DNA of 64,000 nt from assembly GCA_945865295.1 (NCBI GenBank), contig CAMBDE010000001.1:1-64000 (forward strand), written 5' to 3'. The notes under the pieces were generated by a model. That model saw nothing but the letters and a program-made list of their open reading frames with translations, had not been told where the DNA came from and made no database searches. Of this stretch, positions 47,511 to 58,281 are shown piece after piece; position 1 is the first letter of the stretch; every line of letters starts with the position of its first letter. The stretch comes from Chitinophaga pinensis (GTDB taxonomy: Bacteria; Bacteroidota; Bacteroidia; Chitinophagales; Chitinophagaceae). The translations under genes were made by a program, and so were the position numbers.

Positions 47511-48359
47511 ATGAAAATATTTTTACAAATCATATTCTTTTCCTTGTTGAGTATTACAGTAATTGCGCAACATGATACTTTAAAAATTGGACAGTTTTTA
47601 ATTAGTAAGTCTCAATCTAACTTGAATAAGAGTTGGGAGCAAATCATTAGAAATAGAGACTTAAAAGCTGTAAAGGTTGTTTATGAAAAAAACAAAGATT
47701 TAGAATATAAACAATTTGAAACAAGTTGGTTTGCTTTTGATCTAGCACTTGTAAACTACCTTGATGAAACAAAATACCTAGAGAATAAGCCATTAAGTAA
47801 TCCGACGATTGGTGAACCAATGTCAAAATTAAAAATGCAACTAAACAATGGTAAATCAACCAATGTTAACATTTGGATAGTTCAACAAAAGTATAGATTT
47901 AAAGACCCATCATTTTATTTAAAATATGGTTTAGGTGTTGAGATGTTTAATTTTAGGCATGAGTATAGTATAAATTATAGAAAGCACGATGCGATGTTTA
48001 TTTATTTGAGTAAAGATAATTTTGAAAAAAATAAATTGTTTACAAGTTATATTTCTGCTCCAATACAATTAGGGTATGATTTTAAATTAAAAAATAATAA
48101 ATTAATTGGATTAAGTGGAGGATTCATAACAGGTTATTTATATAAATCTTATAACAAACAAATAAGTCGAGAACTAGGAAAAGAAAAGTATCATGGAAAT
48201 TATAGTTTAAGAGATATTAGACTAGCTGGTGTATTTGAAATCAGGATCGATCAGATAAAGTTCTTTGGAACAGCATCATTGCAAAATATGTTAGATAAGA
48301 TGAATACGAATCAGTCATTGTATCCATATAGCTTTGGACTAAGATTTAGTAAATTATAA
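47511..48359 (+). CDS. Putative outer membrane beta-barrel protein
   Basis: Signal peptide and alternating aromatic strands ending YPYSFGLRFSKL. Confidence 0.55.
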   Translation: MKIFLQIIFFSLLSITVIAQHDTLKIGQFLISKSQSNLNKSWEQIIRNRDLKAVKVVYEKNKDLEYKQFETSWFAFDLALVNYLDETKYLENKPLSNPTIGEPMSKLKMQLNNGKSTNVNIWIVQQKYRFKDPSFYLKYGLGVEMFNFRHEYSINYRKHDAMFIYLSKDNFEKNKLFTSYISAPIQLGYDFKLKNNKLIGLSGGFITGYLYKSYNKQISRELGKEKYHGNYSLRDIRLAGVFEIRIDQIKFFGTASLQNMLDKMNTNQSLYPYSFGLRFSKL

Positions 48360-48391
48360 GCTGGTATTTACGACTTTGAAATTAAAACAGA

Positions 48392-49972
48392 ATGATGATT
48401 TTTAGGAATAGATTTTTTTTAGTGCTTATAAGTATGCTTATTTTAGGTAAAGCATATACTCAGTCTATTCCTGTTGGTACAGTTGGCGATGAATATTTTA
48501 GAATCTTACAATTACAGGGTAAAATTGATCCTAAATACTCATTTTCTTCTAGACCAAATTTTTTAACTAATAAGTTTCCTGTCGATAGTTTTTATCAATT
48601 GATAGATTCGAATTTGAATACGAATATTGCATTAAAGACTAGGTTTGTAGAATTTAGGCCATTGCTTGCACAGATAAGGTCACAATACAATTCATTACAT
48701 CCTCATGGTTGGAATGATGAAGGTATGATCAAGGCAAAGGGAATTCAAACCATGGCAAGAATTGGTGTTTATACCAGAATTGGTCCATTGCATATTCAGT
48801 TTATGCCAGAGCATGTCAATGCAGAAAATCCTCCATATGAAATTAGTGATGAGTTTGGTACAATCACAAAAGATAGGTACGAACAAAACTTTATTGGACA
48901 GTCAAGCGTAAGATTAAATTTAAGTGCTGTATCAATAGGTTTTTCTAATGAAAATATTTACTGGGGACCTGGACAATATGGCGCTCTAATTATGAGCAAT
49001 AATGCCCCAGGGTTTGCACATTATACCTTTAATACAATTAGACCAATTAAAACATTTTTAGGAAGTTTTGAGTTTCAATTGGTTACTGGAAGATTAGAAC
49101 AAAATCCTATGGCTCCTTTTGAAACGATATCTCTTAAAAATAATCCGGTCTGGAAAGAACCTAGAATTTTTAATGGATTAAACATGGTCTTTCAACCCAA
49201 ATTTTTCCCTAATTTATTTATTGGTATCAATCGTGCATACCAATATTCTGAATTAAATATAGAGCAACAAGGCAATGGTTTTGTAGATAAATATTTGCCC
49301 GTCTTTTCAAAAGTGTTTAAATCTTCTGTTGGCGGTACTGATGAAGATAAAATTGAAAGGGATCAACAATTGAGTTTTTATACAAGATGGTTATTTCCAA
49401 AATCAAATGCCGAAATGTATTTTGAATATGGCTGGAATGACCACAAAGATAATTTTAGGGATTTTTGGATAGATCCAGAACATGCAGCTACTTACCTAAT
49501 TGGATTCAAAAAATTAAAACCATTATCTAAGAATCGTTGGCTTGAATTAAATGCTGAAATTATTCAAACTGCACAAACAATAGATTATTTAGTTAGAACC
49601 GCAGGAGACTGGTATATATATCCTAATGGCGGTTATAATCATTTTAACCAAATTTTAGGTGCTGGTACTGGACGAGGAAATAATGTTCAAACTTTGAATG
49701 TAAATATACTCAAAGGGCTATCTAAATTAGGGATGAAATTACAACGTATTCAGCACCAGCCAACACCAGCAAATAATAGCTACGCGTTTGAGTCTCTAGG
49801 ATTAAGGCCATTAAGATGGACTGATATTGGTATAGGCTTTAATGCACAAAAGCGTTGGAAAAATCTAATTATTGCGCCAGAAGTGAATTTTATTAATTCA
49901 ATGAATTATGCCTGGACATTTAGATCAAATTTTAATTTATTCGCACAACTCAATGTAACCTACCTATGGTAA
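48392..49972 (+). CDS. Capsule assembly Wzi family protein (copy 1)
   Basis: SVRLNLSAVSIGFSNENIYWGPGQYGALIMSNNAPGFAHYTFNTIRPIKTFLG. Confidence 0.8.
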   Translation: MMIFRNRFFLVLISMLILGKAYTQSIPVGTVGDEYFRILQLQGKIDPKYSFSSRPNFLTNKFPVDSFYQLIDSNLNTNIALKTRFVEFRPLLAQIRSQYNSLHPHGWNDEGMIKAKGIQTMARIGVYTRIGPLHIQFMPEHVNAENPPYEISDEFGTITKDRYEQNFIGQSSVRLNLSAVSIGFSNENIYWGPGQYGALIMSNNAPGFAHYTFNTIRPIKTFLGSFEFQLVTGRLEQNPMAPFETISLKNNPVWKEPRIFNGLNMVFQPKFFPNLFIGINRAYQYSELNIEQQGNGFVDKYLPVFSKVFKSSVGGTDEDKIERDQQLSFYTRWLFPKSNAEMYFEYGWNDHKDNFRDFWIDPEHAATYLIGFKKLKPLSKNRWLELNAEIIQTAQTIDYLVRTAGDWYIYPNGGYNHFNQILGAGTGRGNNVQTLNVNILKGLSKLGMKLQRIQHQPTPANNSYAFESLGLRPLRWTDIGIGFNAQKRWKNLIIAPEVNFINSMNYAWTFRSNFNLFAQLNVTYLW

Positions 49973-51648
49973 ATAAAAGTACAAAGTTGTTAGTGCGACT
50001 TTCGTTATTACTAGCTACATTATTATGGAGTCAATTACAAGCACAGCAAATTGATTTAAATAATATTGCGCTGATGGATGTAAATAGGGTATCGTCATTA
50101 CTTGACACTTCATCTAGCTCAAATTCATACACAATACGAAATAGTTCTGTAGTATTTAATGCAAATGTAAAGAGTTGGAAAAAAGTATTTGTAAATCATT
50201 TTTCCGCAATGAGTCATTTGCAAGAAAATTCTAATCTTCCATTTGGTTTCAATGATGGATCGATGATTCCTTCTGTTGGGAAACAGCATTTTTATAACTT
50301 TCAAGTAGGAGTGCAGTGGGGAAATTTTACTTTACAATTTGCACCTGAAAAAGTGAATGCAGAAAATTTCGCTGTCCAAGGTTTAGGGAATGATTTTGAC
50401 GGGTCTGCTAATGGAAATCCTGGAAACTTTTGGAGAAGATATTATGAAATCTCAGAAAATATAATAGAAGCCCCTAATACACATTTTAACAAAAAAAGTG
50501 ATGAGAATTTCATTGGACAAACAAGTATTAAGTATCACACAAAAAATGTCAGCTTTGGTATTTCAACCGAAAACCTATGGTGGGGCCCAGGTATACATTA
50601 TTCACTCGTTTTAACTAATAATGCACCTGGATTTTTGCATTACAGTATCAATACAAATAAACCAATTCATACGTTTATAGGAAATATTGAAGTGCAGTTT
50701 ATCGGCGGAAGTTTACAAAATGGGTTTTTAAAACCTTCTGAAAATAATAATCCATATGCGGCGCAATGGTATACTCCTAAGGATCCTAATGAGCGATATA
50801 TCACTGGGATGATTTTAACTATAAATCCCAAATGGACAAAAAATTTGTTTTTAGGCTTAAGTAATATGGCATATATCTATCAAAGAGATATGAATGGCCT
50901 AGAAGATGCAACAGCTCTAAGTAATTTTTCTAAATATACTAGTTTAAAGAAAAGACCAGCTTTGGGAGCAGTTTTTTTAAGGTATGCATTACCGAAAGAC
51001 CATGCAGAAGTTTTTTTTGAATATGGAAGAAATGATAGAGGAGCCACACCAATCAACATATTATATGATAGTGTAGCAACAGGTTACGTAGCTGGAGTAA
51101 GAAAGTTGTTTCCTTTATCAAGCAACTCAAAATATGGGGCTATATCATTAAATATTGAAATTGTTCAACTAAAGATGCCTCAGGCTAATTTAATTTGGGA
51201 TGCTAACCTAATGTCAAAACAATCAAGCTGGTATACCAATAAGCAAGTAAGGCAAGGCTATACCAATAAGGGACAAATTCTTGGATCTTACGTAGGTCCG
51301 GGCGGAAGTGGTCAGATTATGCAGCTTGCTTGGGTAAAAGGGATGAATAAAATAGGTGCTGGTATCGAAAGAGTCAGTCACAATAAGGATTTTTATTACT
51401 ATAATTATTTTAATGGACTTACCTATCCAGGCCCAAATTTTAAATATTGGTCAGATTTTATATATTCCTTCTATATGAGAGTTAAAGTTGGTAATTTTAT
51501 CTTGGCTTCAGAAGTAAAGAAATCGGAATCTTATAATTATTTATGGACAAAAACAGGTAATGGAGGATTGTATGGACCTTCAGACACAGATAGAACAAAC
51601 ACTCAATTTAATATTTCTTTGAGGTATCTTTTTAACAGAAAATTTTAA
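49966..51648 (+). CDS. Capsule assembly Wzi family protein (copy 2)
   Basis: SIKYHTKNVSFGISTENLWWGPGIHYSLVLTNNAPGFLHYSINTNKPIHTFIG; overlaps copy 1 by 7 bp. Confidence 0.8.
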   Translation: MVNKSTKLLVRLSLLLATLLWSQLQAQQIDLNNIALMDVNRVSSLLDTSSSSNSYTIRNSSVVFNANVKSWKKVFVNHFSAMSHLQENSNLPFGFNDGSMIPSVGKQHFYNFQVGVQWGNFTLQFAPEKVNAENFAVQGLGNDFDGSANGNPGNFWRRYYEISENIIEAPNTHFNKKSDENFIGQTSIKYHTKNVSFGISTENLWWGPGIHYSLVLTNNAPGFLHYSINTNKPIHTFIGNIEVQFIGGSLQNGFLKPSENNNPYAAQWYTPKDPNERYITGMILTINPKWTKNLFLGLSNMAYIYQRDMNGLEDATALSNFSKYTSLKKRPALGAVFLRYALPKDHAEVFFEYGRNDRGATPINILYDSVATGYVAGVRKLFPLSSNSKYGAISLNIEIVQLKMPQANLIWDANLMSKQSSWYTNKQVRQGYTNKGQILGSYVGPGGSGQIMQLAWVKGMNKIGAGIERVSHNKDFYYYNYFNGLTYPGPNFKYWSDFIYSFYMRVKVGNFILASEVKKSESYNYLWTKTGNGGLYGPSDTDRTNTQFNISLRYLFNRKF

Positions 51649-51650
51649 TT

Positions 51651-52703
51651 ATGGAACAAAATAATGCCTTAAAATTATCAGATGTTTTTTTATTGGTAAA
51701 AAAGTTTTTTAACTTATATAAGTCATTTAAAACAATTAATTATATTCTAATTATCTCTTTTACAACAGCCTGCTTATTATTTTACTTCATAGAAAAGCCA
51801 AAATACGAGGCAAATGCATCTTTTGTATTAATGGAGGGCTCTGGATCAAAAGGCGGTGGATTAGCTAGCCTAGGTTCTCAGTTTGGTATTGATATAGGTT
51901 CATTAGGTGGTCAATCAAATAGTATTTTTACCGGCGATAATATTTTTGATATTTTTAAAACAAGAAGAATTATTGAAAATGTTTTATTAAGTGAATTTAA
52001 TGACGAAATAAAAGGTGCTGAAAAGAAAACATTTGCAGACGCCTATTTAAAAATGTACCCCTCATTTATAAAAACTGTTATTTTAGGTAAACAATCAAAT
52101 ATTGGAACCTTTTATGGGTATGATAATAAACTATATGCCGATAGGACAAAAGATAGTATTTTAAGTAAGATTTTTGAAAAAATGATAAAGAACAATCTAA
52201 TTGTTCAACAGTCAAATAAAAAAGGCTCAATTATACAGGTTAAATTAACAACAAATAATGAATTATTTTCAAAGCTTTTCACAGAAAAATTAATCGAAGA
52301 GGTTAAAACATTTTATTTAAATATTAATAATACGAATACTCAGATTGTCTTATTGAACTTACAAAAAAAAGCAGATTCACTTCAAGGCCTACTTTATCAA
52401 AAATCATTACAATCAAACAGGTTACTTAATGCTAATAATGGGCTAACGACCTATTCAGCAACAGAAGAGATTTCACAAAAAGATAAAACAGTTACTTATA
52501 CACTTTATTCAGAAGTCATTAAAAATATTGAACTTACAAAAATGTCTCAGGCTCAACAAACTCCTATTTTTGAAATTGTTGAAACACCAAGACTGCCATT
52601 AGAAAATAATAAATTAGAGTTTTACGAACTGCTTTTATTTGGGTTAGTGGGCGGCTATATTTTAAGTTTATTACATGCTATTATAAAATATATTTTCATC
52701 TAA
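51651..52703 (+). CDS. Wzz/chain-length determinant-like protein
   Basis: Two terminal TM segments; KPKYEANASFVLMEGSGSKGGGLASLGSQFGIDIGSLGG; C-terminal PRLPLENNKLEFYELLLFGLVGGYILSLL. Confidence 0.85.
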   Translation: MEQNNALKLSDVFLLVKKFFNLYKSFKTINYILIISFTTACLLFYFIEKPKYEANASFVLMEGSGSKGGGLASLGSQFGIDIGSLGGQSNSIFTGDNIFDIFKTRRIIENVLLSEFNDEIKGAEKKTFADAYLKMYPSFIKTVILGKQSNIGTFYGYDNKLYADRTKDSILSKIFEKMIKNNLIVQQSNKKGSIIQVKLTTNNELFSKLFTEKLIEEVKTFYLNINNTNTQIVLLNLQKKADSLQGLLYQKSLQSNRLLNANNGLTTYSATEEISQKDKTVTYTLYSEVIKNIELTKMSQAQQTPIFEIVETPRLPLENNKLEFYELLLFGLVGGYILSLLHAIIKYIFI

Positions 52704-53554
52704 TGCATATTTTAGCACTTAGAAGTTATGGAGATTATGTTATTTTGTTGAATTCAATAAAAAATGCTGATTTAAAGCAAGATGTACAAATAATTGCCTC
52801 CAATCATCTGAAGCCTATACACGAAGCTCTGAATGTCAATTTTTCAACTAATTTCAATTTTATTTTTAAAGATCTTGGCATTAAAAATGGCTTGTTGGGT
52901 TTTTTCACAAACAAACATTTTTTTAGTTTCAACACGATTCATGAAATTTTAAAACTATCAAAATCTTTAAAAAGTTTGAAAATAAATAAAGAAAAATTAT
53001 TTTTAGAACATCATACAAGAAAGTTTTTACTAAGTGTTTTTTTAAGTAGAAAGCTGGATTTTTTATATAAAAGTGGAAATGTGTATGATGCACTTGGACG
53101 TTTTTTTGGATTCGAATCAATTGATAAAACATTTCAATTATCAGAAGTACATCCCAAAAACAAAGTGTTAATTTTTCCTGATTCTCGTAAAAAGCATAAA
53201 GTAATCAACGAAGAAACAATGAGGCAATTAAGTAGCAGCTTGAATAATTTAAATGTTGAATTTAAGATTGCTAAATTTTGTCAAAAAAATAAAGAATATA
53301 GTGCTTTAAATAATCAAATCGTGTATAGAGACTTTAAAGAGTTAATTTTATTGATATCAGAATGTGATTTTGTAATTGCAAGTGATAGTGTTCCTGTACA
53401 TATAGCTGAATTTCTAGAAAAACAACATATCATTTTATACAATGATAAAATTAATTATAATTGGTTAACGCCATTCGCTAAAAAGTATCATAGGTTTACT
53501 ACTTTCAAAGAAACACCAATTTTTATCAACAAATATTTTAACTCAACATGTTAA
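52703..53554 (+). CDS. GT9-like glycosyltransferase (heptosyltransferase superfamily)
   Basis: MHILALRSYGDYVILLNSIKNA, LLISECDFVIASDSVPVHIAEFLEKQHIILY. Confidence 0.65.
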   Translation: MHILALRSYGDYVILLNSIKNADLKQDVQIIASNHLKPIHEALNVNFSTNFNFIFKDLGIKNGLLGFFTNKHFFSFNTIHEILKLSKSLKSLKINKEKLFLEHHTRKFLLSVFLSRKLDFLYKSGNVYDALGRFFGFESIDKTFQLSEVHPKNKVLIFPDSRKKHKVINEETMRQLSSSLNNLNVEFKIAKFCQKNKEYSALNNQIVYRDFKELILLISECDFVIASDSVPVHIAEFLEKQHIILYNDKINYNWLTPFAKKYHRFTTFKETPIFINKYFNSTC

Positions 53555-54252
53555 CATATTTAGTGTCATCTAAAGACGAGTTAGAGCGTTTAACGCATAT
53601 AGAAGCACTTAAAATGCTTTTTCCGGATGTAATTACTATAGAAGCAATCTATCCTAACAAGACATATATTCCATTTTATAGCCAAATCAAGTCTATTTCT
53701 AAAACCAGAACAGGAGCTGCTTTATCTGACGGTGCATTAGGATGTTTATTATCCCATAGGCTAATTTGGAGACATTTTATAAACCAACAAGACCAAGATT
53801 TCTGCTTAATATTGGAATCTGACAGCAAAATTGACAATCTGAATATAATTCAAACCCAAAAAGAAAGTATAAGTGCGCAATATGACTTATTTTTTTGGGG
53901 TGCTTTCGACAACAGAATGAAATTATTACAATCAACTAAAATGCGTTTATCCGATCAGTATCAAATTGGAACTCCTTTAGTTCATTCTTTATATTGCACT
54001 TATGGTTACTCTGTTAATAAAGCAAGCGCTAAATTCTTATTAGAAAGTACTAAAAAGTTCAATTATCCTGTTGATTATTGGAAATTGAGATTAAAAGACA
54101 GCTCTTTAAGGGTTGGCGGTATCTTACCCAATATTATTACAACTGTAACTACATTTAAAAGTACTATCAGTTATTCGAATGAGGGTATACTTAAAATATT
54201 ATTTGATAGAATGATTAACTTTAAAAACAGCATCATTTCATTTTTTAAGTGA
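53548..54252 (+). CDS. Glycosyltransferase family 25-like
   Basis: GAALSDGALGCLLSHRLIWRHFINQQDQDFCLILESDSKI; GT25 pattern. Confidence 0.85.
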   Translation: MLTYLVSSKDELERLTHIEALKMLFPDVITIEAIYPNKTYIPFYSQIKSISKTRTGAALSDGALGCLLSHRLIWRHFINQQDQDFCLILESDSKIDNLNIIQTQKESISAQYDLFFWGAFDNRMKLLQSTKMRLSDQYQIGTPLVHSLYCTYGYSVNKASAKFLLESTKKFNYPVDYWKLRLKDSSLRVGGILPNIITTVTTFKSTISYSNEGILKILFDRMINFKNSIISFFK

Positions 54253-55541
54253 ATAAAATACTACAACTATATAAAACAATTTTTATTAGCACGCTAGCTT
54301 TATACATTTATCTTGGAAAAGGTATTGCTTATGGTTATTTTGCAGAGTTTTTATTACTTATAGGAATTCTATTATTAATAAAACATCGGAGGTCAGTTAG
54401 CCTAATAAAAGGAAGCAGCTCTTATATTTTATACTTCCTACTTTTGATTAATATATTATATCTGGCACGGGGAATAGTGCATTTTGGTTTTATAGACACA
54501 ATTAGAGATAGTTTTATTCTTAATTATATTTATTTTGTCTTTATTCTTCTTTTATTTCAAGATACTATATCAGATTTATTAAAATCAATTTTTAATATAT
54601 ATAAATACTATCCACTTGTGTTATTTTCCTTATACATCATTTCGTTGAATGACTTTATAGGTAACATTAGTTTTTTTGGAAATGTACATTTATTGTTTTT
54701 TAAATTTGGAGATATTGCCGTACATCTTTTTGTAGCTTTTATTTTACAATTAACTAATTTAAATCGATATAAGAAACCGTTTGATTTATTAAATTACTTA
54801 TGCATCTTTATTTTATTTTCAGTAGCATCTTCCTATAGCCGAAGTGGTATGCTGTCTTTTATTACTGCTTTTTTTGTTTTTTTTTATTTTCTAAATGATA
54901 AGACTGTAAAAAATCAATTAAGAAGTTTTGTAAAGTTTGTTCCAATTATCTTCGTAATTTCTTTATTGTTTTTATCAAAATTTAAAGTAGCAGATAATTT
55001 TCAAGGAAGGACAGTAGGAGTTGAACAAGTTGCGTTAAATTTTACTAGTATTTTTTCAACATCTGAGGAAGGTGGTCTAAATGACAATAAGATTTGGAGA
55101 TTAATATGGTGGGGTCAAATCATTGACTATACATTTAACGGCCCATATTTTATTGCTGGTAAAGGCTTAGGTATAAGCTTGGCAGATGATGATCAAATAT
55201 TAACTACGGACCTTGAGGGTGATTTGAGATCGCCACATAATTTTAGTTTATCAGTCCTAGCAAGGTATGGGGTCTTTATATTTTTTCTTTGGTTGTATTG
55301 GAACATTATGCTGTTTAAAAGCATCAAAACTATTAATCTATCTAGGCTTCAATTGGTTATCATTTGCATACAAATAGCTTTCTTATTCAATGCTAATTTT
55401 GATGTCTTTTTAGAGGGGCCAATGGGTGCCTTTCCATTTTGGGTATTTGTTGGAATTGATTTAATTTTTAGTTACTTTAAATTATATAATTCGTCTCTAG
55501 AATATAGTTTATTCAATAATCCATTGGAATTAAATGATTAA
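54249..55541 (+). CDS. O-antigen polymerase/ligase-like (Wzy candidate)
   Basis: About ten TM segments; SSYSRSGMLSFITAFFVFF, FIAGKGLGISLADDDQ, SPHNFSLSVLARYGVFIF; GTG start overlapping the preceding TGA. Confidence 0.8.
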   Translation: MNKILQLYKTIFISTLALYIYLGKGIAYGYFAEFLLLIGILLLIKHRRSVSLIKGSSSYILYFLLLINILYLARGIVHFGFIDTIRDSFILNYIYFVFILLLFQDTISDLLKSIFNIYKYYPLVLFSLYIISLNDFIGNISFFGNVHLLFFKFGDIAVHLFVAFILQLTNLNRYKKPFDLLNYLCIFILFSVASSYSRSGMLSFITAFFVFFYFLNDKTVKNQLRSFVKFVPIIFVISLLFLSKFKVADNFQGRTVGVEQVALNFTSIFSTSEEGGLNDNKIWRLIWWGQIIDYTFNGPYFIAGKGLGISLADDDQILTTDLEGDLRSPHNFSLSVLARYGVFIFFLWLYWNIMLFKSIKTINLSRLQLVIICIQIAFLFNANFDVFLEGPMGAFPFWVFVGIDLIFSYFKLYNSSLEYSLFNNPLELND

Positions 55542-56808
55542 TTTAAAAACATCAATACTAAATAATAAGAGATATTTATTAAATGTTGGAGCAACATTTT
55601 TTTCTCAATTTGCGAATGCAATAACATTAATCATCCTAACTCCTTTGCTTACTCTTCATTTAGGGCTGAATAACTTTGGAACATATGGTGTTGTAATTAA
55701 TGTGATTGCTTTTTCTGTTATTTTAGATTTTGGATTAAATATAGGATTAGTTAGGTCTTTCATACATAAAACAACTAGAATAAACGAACAATTGAATAGT
55801 ATATTTATTTTTTTCCTTTCACTATTTATATTTTTATTTCCATTTTACATTTTTTTTTATTTTAATTATTTTCATACCAAAAGCTTCGATTTAATTAAGA
55901 TTGCAGGACTAACATCAATCATAGTTGTACAAAATATTTTATCTGGTTATTTTGATGCATTAATACAAGCTCAAAATAAGATATATATTAGTAAAATAAT
56001 TAGAGCATTTAAGTTGTTATTAGAATTGTCCATTATTTTTATTTTCTTAGAAAATATTAATCTAATCACTTTACTAACAATCATGTTATGTGTTAATTTA
56101 CTTTATTTATGTACTTTATATTTTTACCTTAAAAAAAGTATAAATTTAACCATCAGTTTCATAGCTTTTAAATTTAGCATTGTATTAGAACACTTTAAAT
56201 ATAGTTTTTGGTATTTTATTTCATCGTTAGCTACAGTTTTAGTTTTCAATACACAGGTTTTAATTTTAAATTACTACAATGGACCTATTATAGCAGCAAA
56301 GTATTTAGTGATGGTTCGTTTTTTTGATATCATTAGGATTGCTTCAACAAATTTCACACAAGTTTTATTTCCTAAAATTATTGAGGTGGAGGTTTTAAAT
56401 GACTGGTATCAATTAAAGCGTATGTTAATTAGCGTATATTCAAGAATTGCTATATTTACAGGGGTCATTTTCATCCTATTTTATGCATTCGGCTATCATT
56501 TATTTGTTTTTTGGAGTGGGCTGAATGATCCATCTTTAATGGTATTATTTCAGTTTTTTTTAATTTTTACCATTTTAGTTATATTAGACAATGTGTCAGT
56601 TATATTCTTATCAGCTTTAAAAATGAATAAAGTACCAACACTATTGTCTATTCTTCAGGGTATCTTAGGAATTTTTCTATCAATTTTACTTTTAAAGTTG
56701 ATCGGATATGTTGGGATATTAATAGGTTTTTTAGTCTCTTTTATACTAACCAATCTGTTTTTCAATCCTTATTATTTGATAAGATCCATAAATAAGAAAT
56801 TAGAATAA
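55534..56808 (+). CDS. Oligosaccharide flippase (Wzx candidate)
   Basis: Polytopic; FFSQFANAITLIILTPLLTLHLGLNNFGTYGVVINVIAFSVILDFGLNIG. Confidence 0.88.
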   Translation: MINLKTSILNNKRYLLNVGATFFSQFANAITLIILTPLLTLHLGLNNFGTYGVVINVIAFSVILDFGLNIGLVRSFIHKTTRINEQLNSIFIFFLSLFIFLFPFYIFFYFNYFHTKSFDLIKIAGLTSIIVVQNILSGYFDALIQAQNKIYISKIIRAFKLLLELSIIFIFLENINLITLLTIMLCVNLLYLCTLYFYLKKSINLTISFIAFKFSIVLEHFKYSFWYFISSLATVLVFNTQVLILNYYNGPIIAAKYLVMVRFFDIIRIASTNFTQVLFPKIIEVEVLNDWYQLKRMLISVYSRIAIFTGVIFILFYAFGYHLFVFWSGLNDPSLMVLFQFFLIFTILVILDNVSVIFLSALKMNKVPTLLSILQGILGIFLSILLLKLIGYVGILIGFLVSFILTNLFFNPYYLIRSINKKLE

Positions 56809-56819
56809 AATATGATTTG

Positions 56820-56836
56820 AAGTAATTTTATTACTT
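56820..56836 (+). promoter_or_regulatory. Hairpin just upstream of the sugar-transferase gene
   Basis: AAGTAAT-TTT-ATTACTT, perfect arms, in the 28-bp wzx-wcaJ gap. Confidence 0.4.
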
Positions 56837-58267
56837 TTGATAAAATCTTATTTTATTTTGATTCAACTAAAAAAGAAATATTTTTATTTATTAAGATTAT
56901 TATTTGACTTATTGGCTATTTCAATTGCCTATTTTGTTGCAATATTACTTACGACTTATTTATTAAATTATACCCATTCATTCACCTCAATACAGCCTGT
57001 TTATTTTGCAAGTTTATTAATTTGGTATATATCAAGTAAAGTTTTCTATCTATATAATGATATCACACTAGTTTCATTCTCTCAAGAAATTGTAAGTTTA
57101 ATCAAGGTTGCAATTTTTCATATTTTACTGGTTGTATTTTTATTATTCATCTTCAATTTACAAGATTTATTTAGAGGATTTATTATTATATATGGCTTTT
57201 TACTATTCTTAATAATCGTAATTGAAAAGTATTTATATAGAGTTATATATGCTAAAACTAGAAAGAATAATGAGAATATAAAATCAACATTAGTTGTAGG
57301 CAATAAGAATATTGCAAATTTTTTAAATGGTTCAAACCTTTCTAATAATAATTTAAATTTAAATATTGTAGGAATTTTGAACGACGATGATGATGGTAAA
57401 AACGGGTATAAACTACTTGGCTCAATTCATTCAATAAATCAAATTTTACAAGAAATACCAGTCGATCAAGTATTAGTTTGTTTACCAATTGATGAAGAAG
57501 AAAAAATTGATTTTATCGTTTCGGCTTGTGAAAAAGAAAATATATTGGTAAGTATATTAACATCTCCTACTAATCAGTTTGGAATATGTACTAAGCGTGT
57601 TATGAACTATGCCAATATACCAATATTATTTTTTAAAAATTATCCATTAGATGATTATGAAAATCAATTATTCAAAAGAATTTTTGACATTATCTTCTCA
57701 ATATTTGTTATCATATTTATTTTTTCATGGTTATTCCCAATTGTATTTATTTTAATTAAACTTACTTCCAAAGGACCTGTTTTTTTCAATCAATATAGAT
57801 GGGGCATTAATAATGAAAGAATTAAATGCTATAAATTCAGAACTATGATTATTGGTAGTAATGAATTAGCGACAGACGGAAGCTATATGCCAGCAAAAAA
57901 GGATGACCAAAGAATTACAGCTATTGGTAAATTTTTAAGAAAAACTAGTATTGATGAAATGCCACAGTTTCTCAATGTGCTTATAGGTAGCATGTCTGTT
58001 GTTGGACCTAGGCCACATCCCATCCCATTGAATATACAATCTAAAGAACAAATTCATAATTATCTTTTACGACATTTAGTAAAACCTGGCATAAGTGGCT
58101 GGGCTCAAGTAAATGGCAATAGAGGAGAGGTTAAAGAACTTTCAGATATGCAAGACCGGGTTAATTTTGATATATGGTATATTGAAAACTGGACTTTATG
58201 GTTAGATATCCAAATCATATTTCAAACAATCATTAATTTAATTAAAGGAGACGAAAAGGCATTTTAA
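56837..58267 (+). CDS. Undecaprenyl-phosphate sugar phosphotransferase (WcaJ/WbaP-like)
   Basis: KRIFDIIFSIFVIIFIFSWLFPIV, GPVFFNQYRWGINNERIKCYKFRTM, RKTSIDEMPQFLNVLIGSMSVVGPRPHP; start codon (TTG) uncertain. Confidence 0.93.
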   Translation: MIKSYFILIQLKKKYFYLLRLLFDLLAISIAYFVAILLTTYLLNYTHSFTSIQPVYFASLLIWYISSKVFYLYNDITLVSFSQEIVSLIKVAIFHILLVVFLLFIFNLQDLFRGFIIIYGFLLFLIIVIEKYLYRVIYAKTRKNNENIKSTLVVGNKNIANFLNGSNLSNNNLNLNIVGILNDDDDGKNGYKLLGSIHSINQILQEIPVDQVLVCLPIDEEEKIDFIVSACEKENILVSILTSPTNQFGICTKRVMNYANIPILFFKNYPLDDYENQLFKRIFDIIFSIFVIIFIFSWLFPIVFILIKLTSKGPVFFNQYRWGINNERIKCYKFRTMIIGSNELATDGSYMPAKKDDQRITAIGKFLRKTSIDEMPQFLNVLIGSMSVVGPRPHPIPLNIQSKEQIHNYLLRHLVKPGISGWAQVNGNRGEVKELSDMQDRVNFDIWYIENWTLWLDIQIIFQTIINLIKGDEKAF

Positions 58268-58281
58268 TCCAAATATTTATT

